The notes under the pieces: generated by a model | What the model saw: only the letters and a program-made list of their open reading frames with translations | Told to the model about the DNA's origin: nothing | Databases searched by the model: none | Origin: UBA6163 sp031411655 | Lineage (GTDB): Bacteria > Planctomycetota > Planctomycetia > Pirellulales > Pirellulaceae | Length of the DNA: 64,000 bases | Direction: 5' to 3' | Assembly: GCA_031411655.1 (NCBI GenBank) | Contig: JANOBM010000027.1 | Coordinates: 1 to 64,000 of the forward strand | Made by a program: the position numbers and the translations under genes | In this document: piece after piece, positions 36,753 through 44,739 of the stretch | Position numbering within the stretch: position 1 is the stretch's first letter | How the letters are laid out: each line of letters opens with the position of its first letter

Positions 36753-37349
36753 TTAGCCTCCTGCCCCTCGTGATCCAGAACTTGCCGCAGTCCAGGTTGC
36801 GGTTCCCCAGCCATGCCTTAACGTGATCCATTCACTTTCCGAACCTTCACTTATGGTAAGTGTGGAGGTCGTGACGCCTTGCCCAGCCACTCGCGGCAAA
36901 CCATCGACGCCAAAAACGAGTGATTGAGCGCCGTTAAAGGATGCAACCAGTGTTGCTCGAGAACTTAAACGACTACGGAGGTCGACGAACAACACCTGCC
37001 CCGGGCGCTCGGGGTCTGGCAATTGAGGAACCTGGTAGGTTGCATCGGTCGTATTAAAAATAAATTCGACCGGCTTGGCTTGACTCATTGCGGCGGTTCG
37101 AGCGATTCGCATGTGTTCGGCTAAGGTCATTGCCGCGTTCCGTAATTCATTTCTTCGCTGCAAGGCCGCGACTCGTGGCATGGAGACTGCCGCGAGAATT
37201 CCGATAATGAGCATGACCATCGTCAAATCGATAAACGTCAACGCCCCGCGTGCGACTAGCCTGGGTCGATAGGAATGCACTGATCGCAACGGATGCACCG
37301 ATTGCAAGACATGTAGTTGGCATAGGACCGACCAAAGCGGCCACGTCAT
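36753..37349 (-). CDS. Pseudopilin, GspH/FimT-like
   Basis: First gene of the pseudopilin set, 198 residues. A long leader of about 35 residues precedes a pilin-like segment LTFIDLTMVMLIIGILAAVS. Position 5 is Asp instead of the canonical Glu, with Ala at -1. The following QRRNELRNAAMTLAEHMRIARTAAMSQ is typical of GspH, where helix alpha-1 continues. A GspH-like passenger follows. The leader is unusually long and could be shorter if translation starts internally, but no better ATG was found. Confidence 0.68.
   Translation of the reverse strand: MTWPLWSVLCQLHVLQSVHPLRSVHSYRPRLVARGALTFIDLTMVMLIIGILAAVSMPRVAALQRRNELRNAAMTLAEHMRIARTAAMSQAKPVEFIFNTTDATYQVPQLPDPERPGQVLFVDLRSRLSSRATLVASFNGAQSLVFGVDGLPRVAGQGVTTSTLTISEGSESEWITLRHGWGTATWTAASSGSRGAGG
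36757..36762 (-). promoter_or_regulatory. Ribosome binding site AGGAGG for the GspJ-like gene
   Basis: A perfect Shine-Dalgarno sequence, seven bases before the ATG at 36749 and embedded in the last codons of the GspH-like gene. It is notable because most genes in this window have weak or no such site, and it decides the start codon. Confidence 0.8.
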
Positions 37350-37374
37350 CAGTAACTTAGGTTACGAATTCCCA

Positions 37375-38559
37375 CTACCGAACCTTAACATTGCTGGCTC
37401 GCAAGGTAATTAATGACAACTCGGGCCGGCAGTTCCACCGCAATAGATGGACCCCGCCCAGGCCACGAGAGACATGCATCGTTGTAGGGCTTTTGTAAAA
37501 GTCCCCCGACGCGAACCGGCTGCCGTGCCAACTTGGGCTGAGTAAAGGTCCTGCCAACGGAATTCGGCCTTGGCCCCCGTGGGTATGCCCAGCAAGCATC
37601 AAGCCAACGCCGTGGCGACGCGCCCACCATATTTGATCAGGACTATGACTGACCAATACCCGAAACGGTGTCGCTAACTCACCAGGCGCGCAAGATTGAA
37701 TCGCTGCCGCTGGGAACCACGGCAATTCGTTTCCGATGATCTCCACTAACTCTGTGCGGACACTTACCCGTTTGCATTTTCCGCCCAGATCCGTCCAGCC
37801 ACTCGCTCGCATCGCATTACGAATCTCGCGCGGGTCCGCGACGCGTGTATCGTGATTGCCTAGCACGAAGTACTGACCATACGTGGCTTTTGATTCGCGA
37901 AACAAATCGGCGACCCACGCGATACAAGGTTGTTTGTCGATAATGTCGCCGGTGAGCACCAGTAAGTCGGGCCCCCAATCGTTCGATTGTTCGATGACGT
38001 AACGCGCATAACGCGGCGACATATCTCCCGTAAAATGCAAATCACTCAGTTGTGCAATTCGAACACCATCAAGAGACGATGGAAGGCCGATGACGGGCAA
38101 GTCGATTTCTTCGATGGCAAGGTCAAAGATCTGATTGAAAGGAATACGCGATGCCAATTTGCACTTTCGACTCAGCGCAAGCGGCTGCTCCACGATGCGA
38201 TTTACCTTGAGCGTTCGAACTCTGCGTGTTGTCGCGGCCCACTCCCATCCCAACAGCGGCCTCCATAGAAGCCAGGGTACACCTAAGAAAATTAGGGCGA
38301 TCAAACAGAACACCCCATACCATTGGACGGCCGTGGGGAGTTCATTGAAACGTTGCAGAGTTTCCTCCAATGAGCCAGTCCGATGTAGCAACGTGTACAA
38401 AAGCCAAATCGGAAGAGCGACGCAGGTCAGAACGAAAACCTTCTCAATTCGCTTGATGGTTGCGCGGCGAAGGCCCGTTGCATTGAGCCGATTGTAAATG
38501 GCGAGGTGCACGGCAAAGTGTCCGAGCAGTGCCAGCATTACGGTCCACCAAGAAATCAT
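37375..38559 (-). CDS. Membrane-anchored metallophosphoesterase (YaeI-like)
   Basis: A 394-residue protein with about three N-terminal hydrophobic segments (residues 5-110) and a calcineurin-type phosphoesterase domain (about 165-385). The metal motifs are visible in order: AQLSDLHF, LTGDIID, GNHD and AGHTHGG. In YaeI-type enzymes this domain hydrolyses phosphodiesters such as UDP-diacylglucosamine or acts broadly in the periplasm. The exact substrate is not clear from sequence. It is followed by no close gene on the same strand; the SixA-like gene lies upstream on the same strand. Confidence 0.85.
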   Translation of the reverse strand: MISWWTVMLALLGHFAVHLAIYNRLNATGLRRATIKRIEKVFVLTCVALPIWLLYTLLHRTGSLEETLQRFNELPTAVQWYGVFCLIALIFLGVPWLLWRPLLGWEWAATTRRVRTLKVNRIVEQPLALSRKCKLASRIPFNQIFDLAIEEIDLPVIGLPSSLDGVRIAQLSDLHFTGDMSPRYARYVIEQSNDWGPDLLVLTGDIIDKQPCIAWVADLFRESKATYGQYFVLGNHDTRVADPREIRNAMRASGWTDLGGKCKRVSVRTELVEIIGNELPWFPAAAIQSCAPGELATPFRVLVSHSPDQIWWARRHGVGLMLAGHTHGGQGRIPLAGPLLSPSWHGSRFASGDFYKSPTTMHVSRGLGGVHLLRWNCRPELSLITLRASNVKVR

Positions 38560-38593
38560 GAATTCAGCAAGTCTCTCTCACTACCAATCCGTT

Positions 38594-39127
38594 TCATTCA
38601 ATTTCCTTCGGCCGTGCGATCGCTATCGTTCGCTCAACTCTCGGAGCCTGCTCGTCGTCAGGCTCGATAGCAGCACAATCGAATAAAGCCACGGCAGCGG
38701 TGGGCAGCGTAACATCCGAGTTCGCGAGTCGCGATACCAGTTGTTCCATTCCTGGATTGTGACCAATAACGAGAACCCGGCTTGGCCTTACCCCGTTAGA
38801 GTCGATCGCCTCGCACCGAATGTGTTCCAAGATGGTTTGTGGCGATGCCAAGTACAATGCGTTACTCCGCAGGACCAACGGCTTACAACTCCAGTGTGCC
38901 AACATTCGTTCCAACGTTTCTGCAACCCGCTTCGCAGTCGAAGCGAGAACGACTTCTGGAACGGCATCGTGCTTTTCAAGCCATCGCGCCATCTCCGGCG
39001 AGTCTCGCCGGCCTCGCGCATTGAGCGGTCGATCATGGTCGCTTATTCCCTCTTGCGCCCAATCGCTTTTTGCATGACGCATCAATGCAAGTTTCCAAGA
39101 CTTGGAGTGGGATTTGGTTCGGCTCAT
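38594..39127 (-). CDS. sixA: SixA-like phosphohistidine phosphatase
   Basis: A histidine-phosphatase-family enzyme of 177 residues that would remove phosphate from phosphohistidine proteins or small substrates. The catalytic motif is ALMRHAKSDW near the N-terminus, with the partner residues around STAKRVAETLE and VIGHNPGME. These match SixA. The ATG at 39127 is preferred; the longer frame begins with a GTG at 39163. It lies 34 bases upstream of the metallophosphoesterase gene on the same strand, so the two may be co-transcribed. Confidence 0.82.
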   Translation of the reverse strand: MSRTKSHSKSWKLALMRHAKSDWAQEGISDHDRPLNARGRRDSPEMARWLEKHDAVPEVVLASTAKRVAETLERMLAHWSCKPLVLRSNALYLASPQTILEHIRCEAIDSNGVRPSRVLVIGHNPGMEQLVSRLANSDVTLPTAAVALFDCAAIEPDDEQAPRVERTIAIARPKEIE

Positions 39128-39163
39128 GGTCGGGCGACGCGGAAATGGGAAGGTCGTTAGCAC

Positions 39164-40038
39164 CGATCACCGACGGAAACGATCCCATGCAGTTTCGTTG
39201 TTCCAGCGGCGAACCATATAGTAGTCACAACCTCGGCGGTCCGCACCGCCATCCGAAACGGCCATCGACGATCCACGGCTGGCGGCTCCTTCTTTCGAGT
39301 CGAGCCTCTAAAGCTTGTTGGGTTTTCTGGCGCGATGTGTTAAAGCCGTTGCATTCACCAAGCTGCGTTCCTTTGTTGGGCTTTGCATCATGCGTTGGCA
39401 AACTTGTGTTGGCGAGATTCGTCCCCCTCGTTTTCAATCGTACCGGCGTATGAGTCCCTCCTAACGCTCAAGTCCTTCCTGCCACTGGCGCAAACTACCA
39501 CGCCGACAAACAGGGACCCTTCGAAGGTGATGGGACATCCGATTTCGCATTTATTCCGAAAGTTTGGGGTGTGGTGCAGCGACTGGAGGGCTTTGGGAAT
39601 AGATCGGATACGGGAAAAGCAGCCCTCGCCTCCCCGATGAACGTTTGGCGCCCGGTCGCAATGTCGGCGACGGAGGCCCTTGCCCCACTTTTTCCAAAAA
39701 CATTGCAAAATAGGCACACGACGCCCGCGGGAGGAGTTGCCACACCTACGATCTAGGCAAGCCGGGGCGACCGGGCAGTTGGCGGCACCCCAACAATTCA
39801 GGCGGAAAGCTCGATTGTCCTTACTGAATAGGTTGCCTCCGGCTTGTCACCCGGCGATAATGCCCCACGAATCGCACGGTTGCTTTTGGCGATAAAATCT
39901 CGGCAATTGAATGCTGGGTTACAGCTAGGAAGTTAGCAAACGCTGGCTACTGGCTTGTGCGGAGTATGCCGCAATCCGTTTTGGTTAGAGATCGCGATGA
40001 ACGTGATCCGATGTCCCACCCTCCTTGGAGTTTGTTCC
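39164..40038. other. Long gap with possible repeat-like sequence
   Basis: No gene is convincing in this 875-base stretch. Around 39.5-39.75 kb both strands carry several overlapping frames with odd, Pro/Arg-rich translations. From memory similar short hypothetical frames recur in planctomycete genomes, so this could be a dispersed noncoding repeat, but I cannot confirm it. The upstream end of the thioredoxin-like gene also lies here. Confidence 0.35.
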
Positions 40039-40602
40039 ATGTCTCGATTGTTTTTGGGAAGTGTTTTGTCTGCAGCCTTGGTTTGCGGAATTGCGACCGC
40101 AGCAGACACCGCGACAGAAAGCCTGAAGCAAGGCGACTCGCTCGGCGCCTTCTATGTGACCAAAGTCGCTGGTGCAACCGACGACGGAGTCGAAGCCGGT
40201 GAAGAGCTTTGCTATCGATGCAAGTACGGTCAGCGTCCGATGGTGATGGTGTTCACTCGTAAGGGTGGATCCAAAGTAAACGAGCTCGTTGGCTCACTCG
40301 ACAAAGCCGTTGCCAAGCATGAGGACGCACAACTGCGAGGTTTGGTCACTGTCCTCGGTGACGATCAATCCACTCTTAAAGGTCAAGCTACCTCTATCGC
40401 CACCGAATCGGGCGCGAAGCACATCCCCGTGGTCGTCGCTGCCGACAGCGAAACCGGCCCTGAGAGCTACCGCATCAGTCCTTCGGCTGACGTAACGATC
40501 ATCGTTGCGAACGAGAGTCAAGTGGTTGCGTCGCATAGCTTCGCTGCAGATAGCGTTGATATTGCTGCAGTGATGAAAGAAGTCGAGCAGATGCTTAACT
40601 AA
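40039..40602 (+). CDS. Exported thioredoxin-like protein
   Basis: A 187-residue protein with a signal peptide ending near ATAADT from the ATG at 40039 (MSRLFLGSVLSAALVCG). An upstream in-frame ATG at 39997 is possible. The mature part has a thioredoxin-like start with CYRC at residues 58-61 followed by KYGQRPMVMVFTRKG, where the cysteine pair precedes a strand as in redoxins. It is probably a periplasmic redox or redox-related protein. An intrinsic terminator follows the stop. No partner oxidoreductase gene is adjacent. Confidence 0.7.
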   Translation: MSRLFLGSVLSAALVCGIATAADTATESLKQGDSLGAFYVTKVAGATDDGVEAGEELCYRCKYGQRPMVMVFTRKGGSKVNELVGSLDKAVAKHEDAQLRGLVTVLGDDQSTLKGQATSIATESGAKHIPVVVAADSETGPESYRISPSADVTIIVANESQVVASHSFAADSVDIAAVMKEVEQMLN

Positions 40603-40625
40603 TTCGTTATGCAGATCCTTTAAAA

Positions 40626-40678
40626 AGTCTCGAAGAGACTGGTGTTGATCCAAGGCGATCGCACCAGTCTCTTTTTTT
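40626..40678 (+). terminator. Nested terminator with three alternative arms
   Basis: On the + strand an 11-base perfect inverted repeat (40634-40644 with 40662-40672) is followed by seven T residues (40672-40678), a typical intrinsic terminator for the thioredoxin-like gene. A further arm at 40626-40631 can pair with 40635-40640, and on the - strand this hairpin is followed by five T residues, so it could end the convergent ABC-F transcript. The loop of the main hairpin contains two GATC copies that can pair. Confidence 0.8.
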
Positions 40679-40697
40679 GCAGGCCCAATCCCGAGAA

Positions 40698-42500
40698 TCA
40701 ACTCTGACTCAGTTCCAGCCAGCGTTCCTCAGCTTCAGCGAGTTCCTTAACAATCCGAGACAGTTCTTCATGAAGACGGACCGCTTCCGAAGCCTTCGTC
40801 TCATTCATCAACTGATCGTTCAATGCTTTTTTGTCACCGTCCAACTTGGCAATGCGTTTCTCAAGGTTTTTTAGTTCCTTTTCGGCCTTGCGGCTATCCT
40901 GCTGCGTCTGGCGGTAATCATCCGCATTGGTTGGCTTCGCCGCAGCTTTGGCAAGTTTGATCGGCGGTGGCGCAGCGGGTTTCCCGGCCGCAGCGTGACG
41001 CTGCCTTTCCCCTTCATCAACTTCCTGCTCAACGGCTTGCAAATACGTATCGTAATTGCCGAAGTAATTCTTCACCGTACCGTCACGAACTTCGATGACG
41101 CTTGTCGCGACCCGATGCATGAAGTGACGGTCGTGGCTCGTAAAAACAATCGTGCCTTTGTACAGCAACAACGCTTCAGCGAGCGCCTCCACCGTTTCAA
41201 CATCCAAGTGGTTACCGGGTTCGTCGAGAACCAGGATATTTGCCGTACCTAGCAGCAACGAAGCCATGCACAACCGCGCACGTTCGCCCCCTGAAAGTAC
41301 TTTCACCTTTTTATTTACATGCTCATCCCGAAACAATAAAGCTCCCGCCATGGCGAGAACTTCCTGCCGTGTGGTTTCGCGAGCGCAGTTGTACTCGAGG
41401 TTTTCGAGAACCGTTTGGCGTTCATCGAGGCTCGTATAAACGTGTTGAGCATACGTACCAATCTCGCATCCGTGGCCCCACTTCATCGTGCCATCGAGTA
41501 CGGGAAGCGATCCAACGAGGGTTCGGAGCAGGGTCGTTTTACCTTGCCCATTGTCGCCCACGATCGCCGCTCGCTGACCATGTTCGATTTCAAGCACAAT
41601 GCCACTAGCCACGCAGTGACCTGGATAGCCGATCGACATGTCCGTGCATCGGACCGCCGTACCTTGTCGTGGTAGCACCCGTGGGGCGCGAATACTGACC
41701 GTCGCTTCATCGACTTCGACTTCTGTCGTTTGCAATCGTTCGAGCTGCTTAGCCTTACTTTTGGCTTGGCTTGCGGTCGCGGCACTGGCACGGTTTCGAT
41801 CGATAAACCGTTGCAACTGTTTCTGTTTGGCCACTACCGTCGCATTGACACGTCGGTCATGCTCGCGCCGTTCCTCGCGAAAATCCAAAAAAGCGTCGAT
41901 CTTACCGTTGAACATCGTCAGCTTGCCGCGGGACAATTCGAGCGTGTGCGAACAGGTTGCTTTCAAAAAAGCCCGATCGTGTGAGACTATCAACGCAGCC
42001 TTATTGAACCCTCGCAAAAAGTGCTCGAGCAAAATCTGCGTTCGCAGGTCAAGGAAGTTGGTCGGTTCGTCTAACATCAAGAAATTGGGATCGTGGAGCA
42101 ACAATGCGGCGAGCTTTACCCGCGTTTGCCACCCGCCCGAAAGGGCCCTCACTGGGCCGTCGAGGTATTGGCCCTTTAATTCAAACTCGCCCGCGATTTC
42201 ACCGCATTTCCAATCCGGCTGACCGCTATCACGCATCAGGAAATCGAGCGCTGATTCCCCTTCCAGAAACGGATCATGTTGTCGCAAGTAGCCAACGCGG
42301 AGTGATGGGTGGTGAATGACTTCACCTGATTCGAGTTCTTCCTCACCCAGTAAAATGCGAAGCAGGGTCGATTTCCCTGCGCCGTTTCGGCCGACAAACC
42401 CCACTTTTACATCGTCAATAAGGGATGTTTCTGCGGCTTCAAGCAAAATTTGATCGCCAAATCGCTTGTAAGCGTCGCGAATCTGAATCAAAACGGCCAT
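40698..42500 (-). CDS. ABC-F ATPase (Uup/YheS-like)
   Basis: A 600-residue cytoplasmic protein with two ABC ATPase domains and no membrane segments, the pattern of ABC-F ribosome-associated factors. The first domain has GRNGAGKSTLL, LSGGW and LMLDEPTNFLDL; the second has GDNGQGKTTLL, LSGGERARL and VLDEPGNHLDV. The second Walker B region has Gly where the family normally has Thr. A linker and a C-terminal coiled coil (Lys/Glu-rich, about 515-600) follow. These proteins act on translating ribosomes. The gene converges on the thioredoxin-like gene. Confidence 0.9.
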   Translation of the reverse strand: MAVLIQIRDAYKRFGDQILLEAAETSLIDDVKVGFVGRNGAGKSTLLRILLGEEELESGEVIHHPSLRVGYLRQHDPFLEGESALDFLMRDSGQPDWKCGEIAGEFELKGQYLDGPVRALSGGWQTRVKLAALLLHDPNFLMLDEPTNFLDLRTQILLEHFLRGFNKAALIVSHDRAFLKATCSHTLELSRGKLTMFNGKIDAFLDFREERREHDRRVNATVVAKQKQLQRFIDRNRASAATASQAKSKAKQLERLQTTEVEVDEATVSIRAPRVLPRQGTAVRCTDMSIGYPGHCVASGIVLEIEHGQRAAIVGDNGQGKTTLLRTLVGSLPVLDGTMKWGHGCEIGTYAQHVYTSLDERQTVLENLEYNCARETTRQEVLAMAGALLFRDEHVNKKVKVLSGGERARLCMASLLLGTANILVLDEPGNHLDVETVEALAEALLLYKGTIVFTSHDRHFMHRVATSVIEVRDGTVKNYFGNYDTYLQAVEQEVDEGERQRHAAAGKPAAPPPIKLAKAAAKPTNADDYRQTQQDSRKAEKELKNLEKRIAKLDGDKKALNDQLMNETKASEAVRLHEELSRIVKELAEAEERWLELSQS

Positions 42501-42632
42501 GGAACCTGGATCAAGCGTCGGAACGAAGTAAAAAACGGTGCGGCCCGCATTCTGTCATCGGAACAGGAAATGCTCAATGCGAGTTCCACCATCGCGACGA
42601 TCGATGGTTGGTTTTTTGGCGTATTCTGCTTT

Positions 42633-44483
42633 TCAATCGAGCCAAAAAACCGACGTCACGACGGGCAAATGATCGGAATATCCCCCAGGATGAAAGTTCG
42701 TGCCCGAATAGGAACGGCTTGGACGTGGAATCGCCGGCCCGGAATGATCGTAAAGCTGATCATTCACGACTAGTGCTGGCCGGGTGGACCCGATTTCCCA
42801 GTAAATACCGCCGGGAACTAACATGCCTGGCGAAAAAATCACCTGATCGATGATTTCCCATTTATCGTCATACACGTAAGTCCCCGTCAACGGACCGGGA
42901 ACTGCCTGGGACGAATTGAAAAGTTGACCACCGTGCAAACGACCTAGATCTGCAGTCGCCTTCAATGAAGCGGTCAATGAGTCGTCGGTAGGGAAGTCGT
43001 TGAAATCGCCCACGATCACGATGTCAGCTAACGAGTCCGCACGAAGCAATTCGTCGACACGTGCCCGGAGCACTCGACCTGCTTCGATGCGCTGCGAAAC
43101 ATCATTACCACGCGATGGCCAGTGGTTGACGAACATGGTCAACGCCCTACCATTTCTTGAAAGCTTTGCTTCTAAGATGTCTCGTGTATTTTCGGCATCG
43201 ACAAAGTGAAACTTCGTTTCGTCCAATTCAAAAACCTTGGCGTCGTAAAGCATCGCACAATCAATCCCACGATCGCTCGGTGAATCCTTGTGCACCAAAC
43301 GGTAGTCACGATCCAGTGGTTTTAGTTTCTCGATCAATTTTTCGACTACCGCCCCATTCTCCACTTCGGCCAGCCCCATCGCATCCGGCCCGTTCCCTTG
43401 TCCCATTCCACTGATCACACGGGCCAAGTTATTCAGCTTGATTTCCAATCGGTCGGCAGTCCAACCGTTTGTTCCTGACGGTGTAAACTCCTCGTCTCCA
43501 TCCAGGTTCGGATCGTCCACCGTATCGAAAAGGTTCTCGACATTCCAAAAAGCAAGGCACTTTTGCTCACCGCTCATGGAAAGCCGTTCGAGATCGACCT
43601 TGCCTCGTCCTAATGCCTTCGTCCATTCTCCATAGGCGGGATTAGGCAAGACGATCCAGTGTTTCCCCCATTGGTCTCTTGTTTCGTCAACCATTCGTTT
43701 TCGAAATACGATCGCATCATCCAAATCTCGCGAACTCGAGGTTGAACTCAGACCGGGCATTTTGAACTTGTCGTCAAAGTCTCTCAGATTGTCGCCTACG
43801 TAAAAGAGGACATGAAATCCATCGACCGACTCCACTTCTTTACGGCGTGAAGTTTTATCGCTCGTGACCGTACTAAGCTTCAGATTCCGATCATCCACGA
43901 CCGGTATGCCATGCCTTTCGAGTAATCGTTTTGTGTTTTCACGAAATCGCTCATTACGATTGCTGATGTGAACAATCGTGACACCCTTCTTCTCTGCCGC
44001 TAGTATGAATTCCTTTGCCCCAGGGATCAGTCCGACGGATTCACCTCCGTATTGTTCCCAAAGGTCAAACCATCGTTGGTCGTAAGCAAGACCGCTACGC
44101 AACATGGAAGCCTGGAATCCACCGTTGTCTAAAACTGTTTCATCGAGATCCATTACGATCGCGTTCTTCTGAGCAAGAATTTCCGATGAAGACGTCCCGC
44201 CAACGGAACTCACTTTTTTCTCAAGCGATTCATCGAGTCGAAGCGTTGCCAAGTTGAATGCCTGGTAGCAAGCCGCTCGATATTCAGCCGAAATCTGCAT
44301 GTAAAGGTTTGCGTCTAGGCCACGCGCGGGAGGATTCTCGGAATTGCCAACGATCGACGACGAAGAGTTCGCTGACTCCTGAGCATTTGCGCTGACCGTG
44401 AAAAAAAACAGCAGCAGTAGCCATGGACCGACAAATCCGAACTGGATCGATAAACAAGTAAGGGATGAAAGCTTCGAAACCAT
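42633..44483 (-). CDS. Exported HAD phosphatase fused to an EEP nuclease
   Basis: A 616-residue protein with a signal peptide from the ATG at 44483 (KLSSLTCLSIQFGF... ending near SANAQES); a TTG at 44624 gives a longer form. The first half (about 50-300) is an acid phosphatase of the lipoprotein e(P4) type: VMDLDETVLDN places the nucleophile at Asp112. The second half (about 311-616) is an endonuclease/exonuclease/phosphatase domain with FWNVENLF, GLAEVENG, VNHWPSRG, VGDFNDFP and SDHLPVV. Together they suggest breakdown of extracellular nucleic acid or nucleotides for phosphate. A 30-base linker region is not obvious. The fusion seems unusual. Confidence 0.82.
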   Translation of the reverse strand: MVSKLSSLTCLSIQFGFVGPWLLLLFFFTVSANAQESANSSSSIVGNSENPPARGLDANLYMQISAEYRAACYQAFNLATLRLDESLEKKVSSVGGTSSSEILAQKNAIVMDLDETVLDNGGFQASMLRSGLAYDQRWFDLWEQYGGESVGLIPGAKEFILAAEKKGVTIVHISNRNERFRENTKRLLERHGIPVVDDRNLKLSTVTSDKTSRRKEVESVDGFHVLFYVGDNLRDFDDKFKMPGLSSTSSSRDLDDAIVFRKRMVDETRDQWGKHWIVLPNPAYGEWTKALGRGKVDLERLSMSGEQKCLAFWNVENLFDTVDDPNLDGDEEFTPSGTNGWTADRLEIKLNNLARVISGMGQGNGPDAMGLAEVENGAVVEKLIEKLKPLDRDYRLVHKDSPSDRGIDCAMLYDAKVFELDETKFHFVDAENTRDILEAKLSRNGRALTMFVNHWPSRGNDVSQRIEAGRVLRARVDELLRADSLADIVIVGDFNDFPTDDSLTASLKATADLGRLHGGQLFNSSQAVPGPLTGTYVYDDKWEIIDQVIFSPGMLVPGGIYWEIGSTRPALVVNDQLYDHSGPAIPRPSRSYSGTNFHPGGYSDHLPVVTSVFWLD

Positions 44484-44584
44484 TTTTGTATCTTCAGGCA
44501 AGGGATTCAGTGTTTGGGATGGATTGTAATTTGACTTTTCCCTCGGGGGAGTTGTGGGGGCAAGCATCAAACAATAAGCAACCC

Positions 44585-44616
44585 CAATAGCGATGAAAGC
44601 CAATAGCGATGAAAGC
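44585..44616. repeat. 16-base perfect tandem duplication
   Basis: Two adjacent copies of a 16-base unit (CAATAGCGATGAAAGC), at 44585-44600 and 44601-44616, lie upstream of the phosphatase-nuclease gene and downstream of its longer, less likely TTG start. Confidence 0.85.
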
Positions 44617-44739
44617 CCTTTCAAAGCCGTCGCCGTATTGGACTAACGCCACTAAGATATCGGAGCCCGACATAGGTGCGAATTGCGGACAACTTCCTCA
44701 GCCGAACAGCCTGGCAATTTTGCATAGGACGAACGATCG

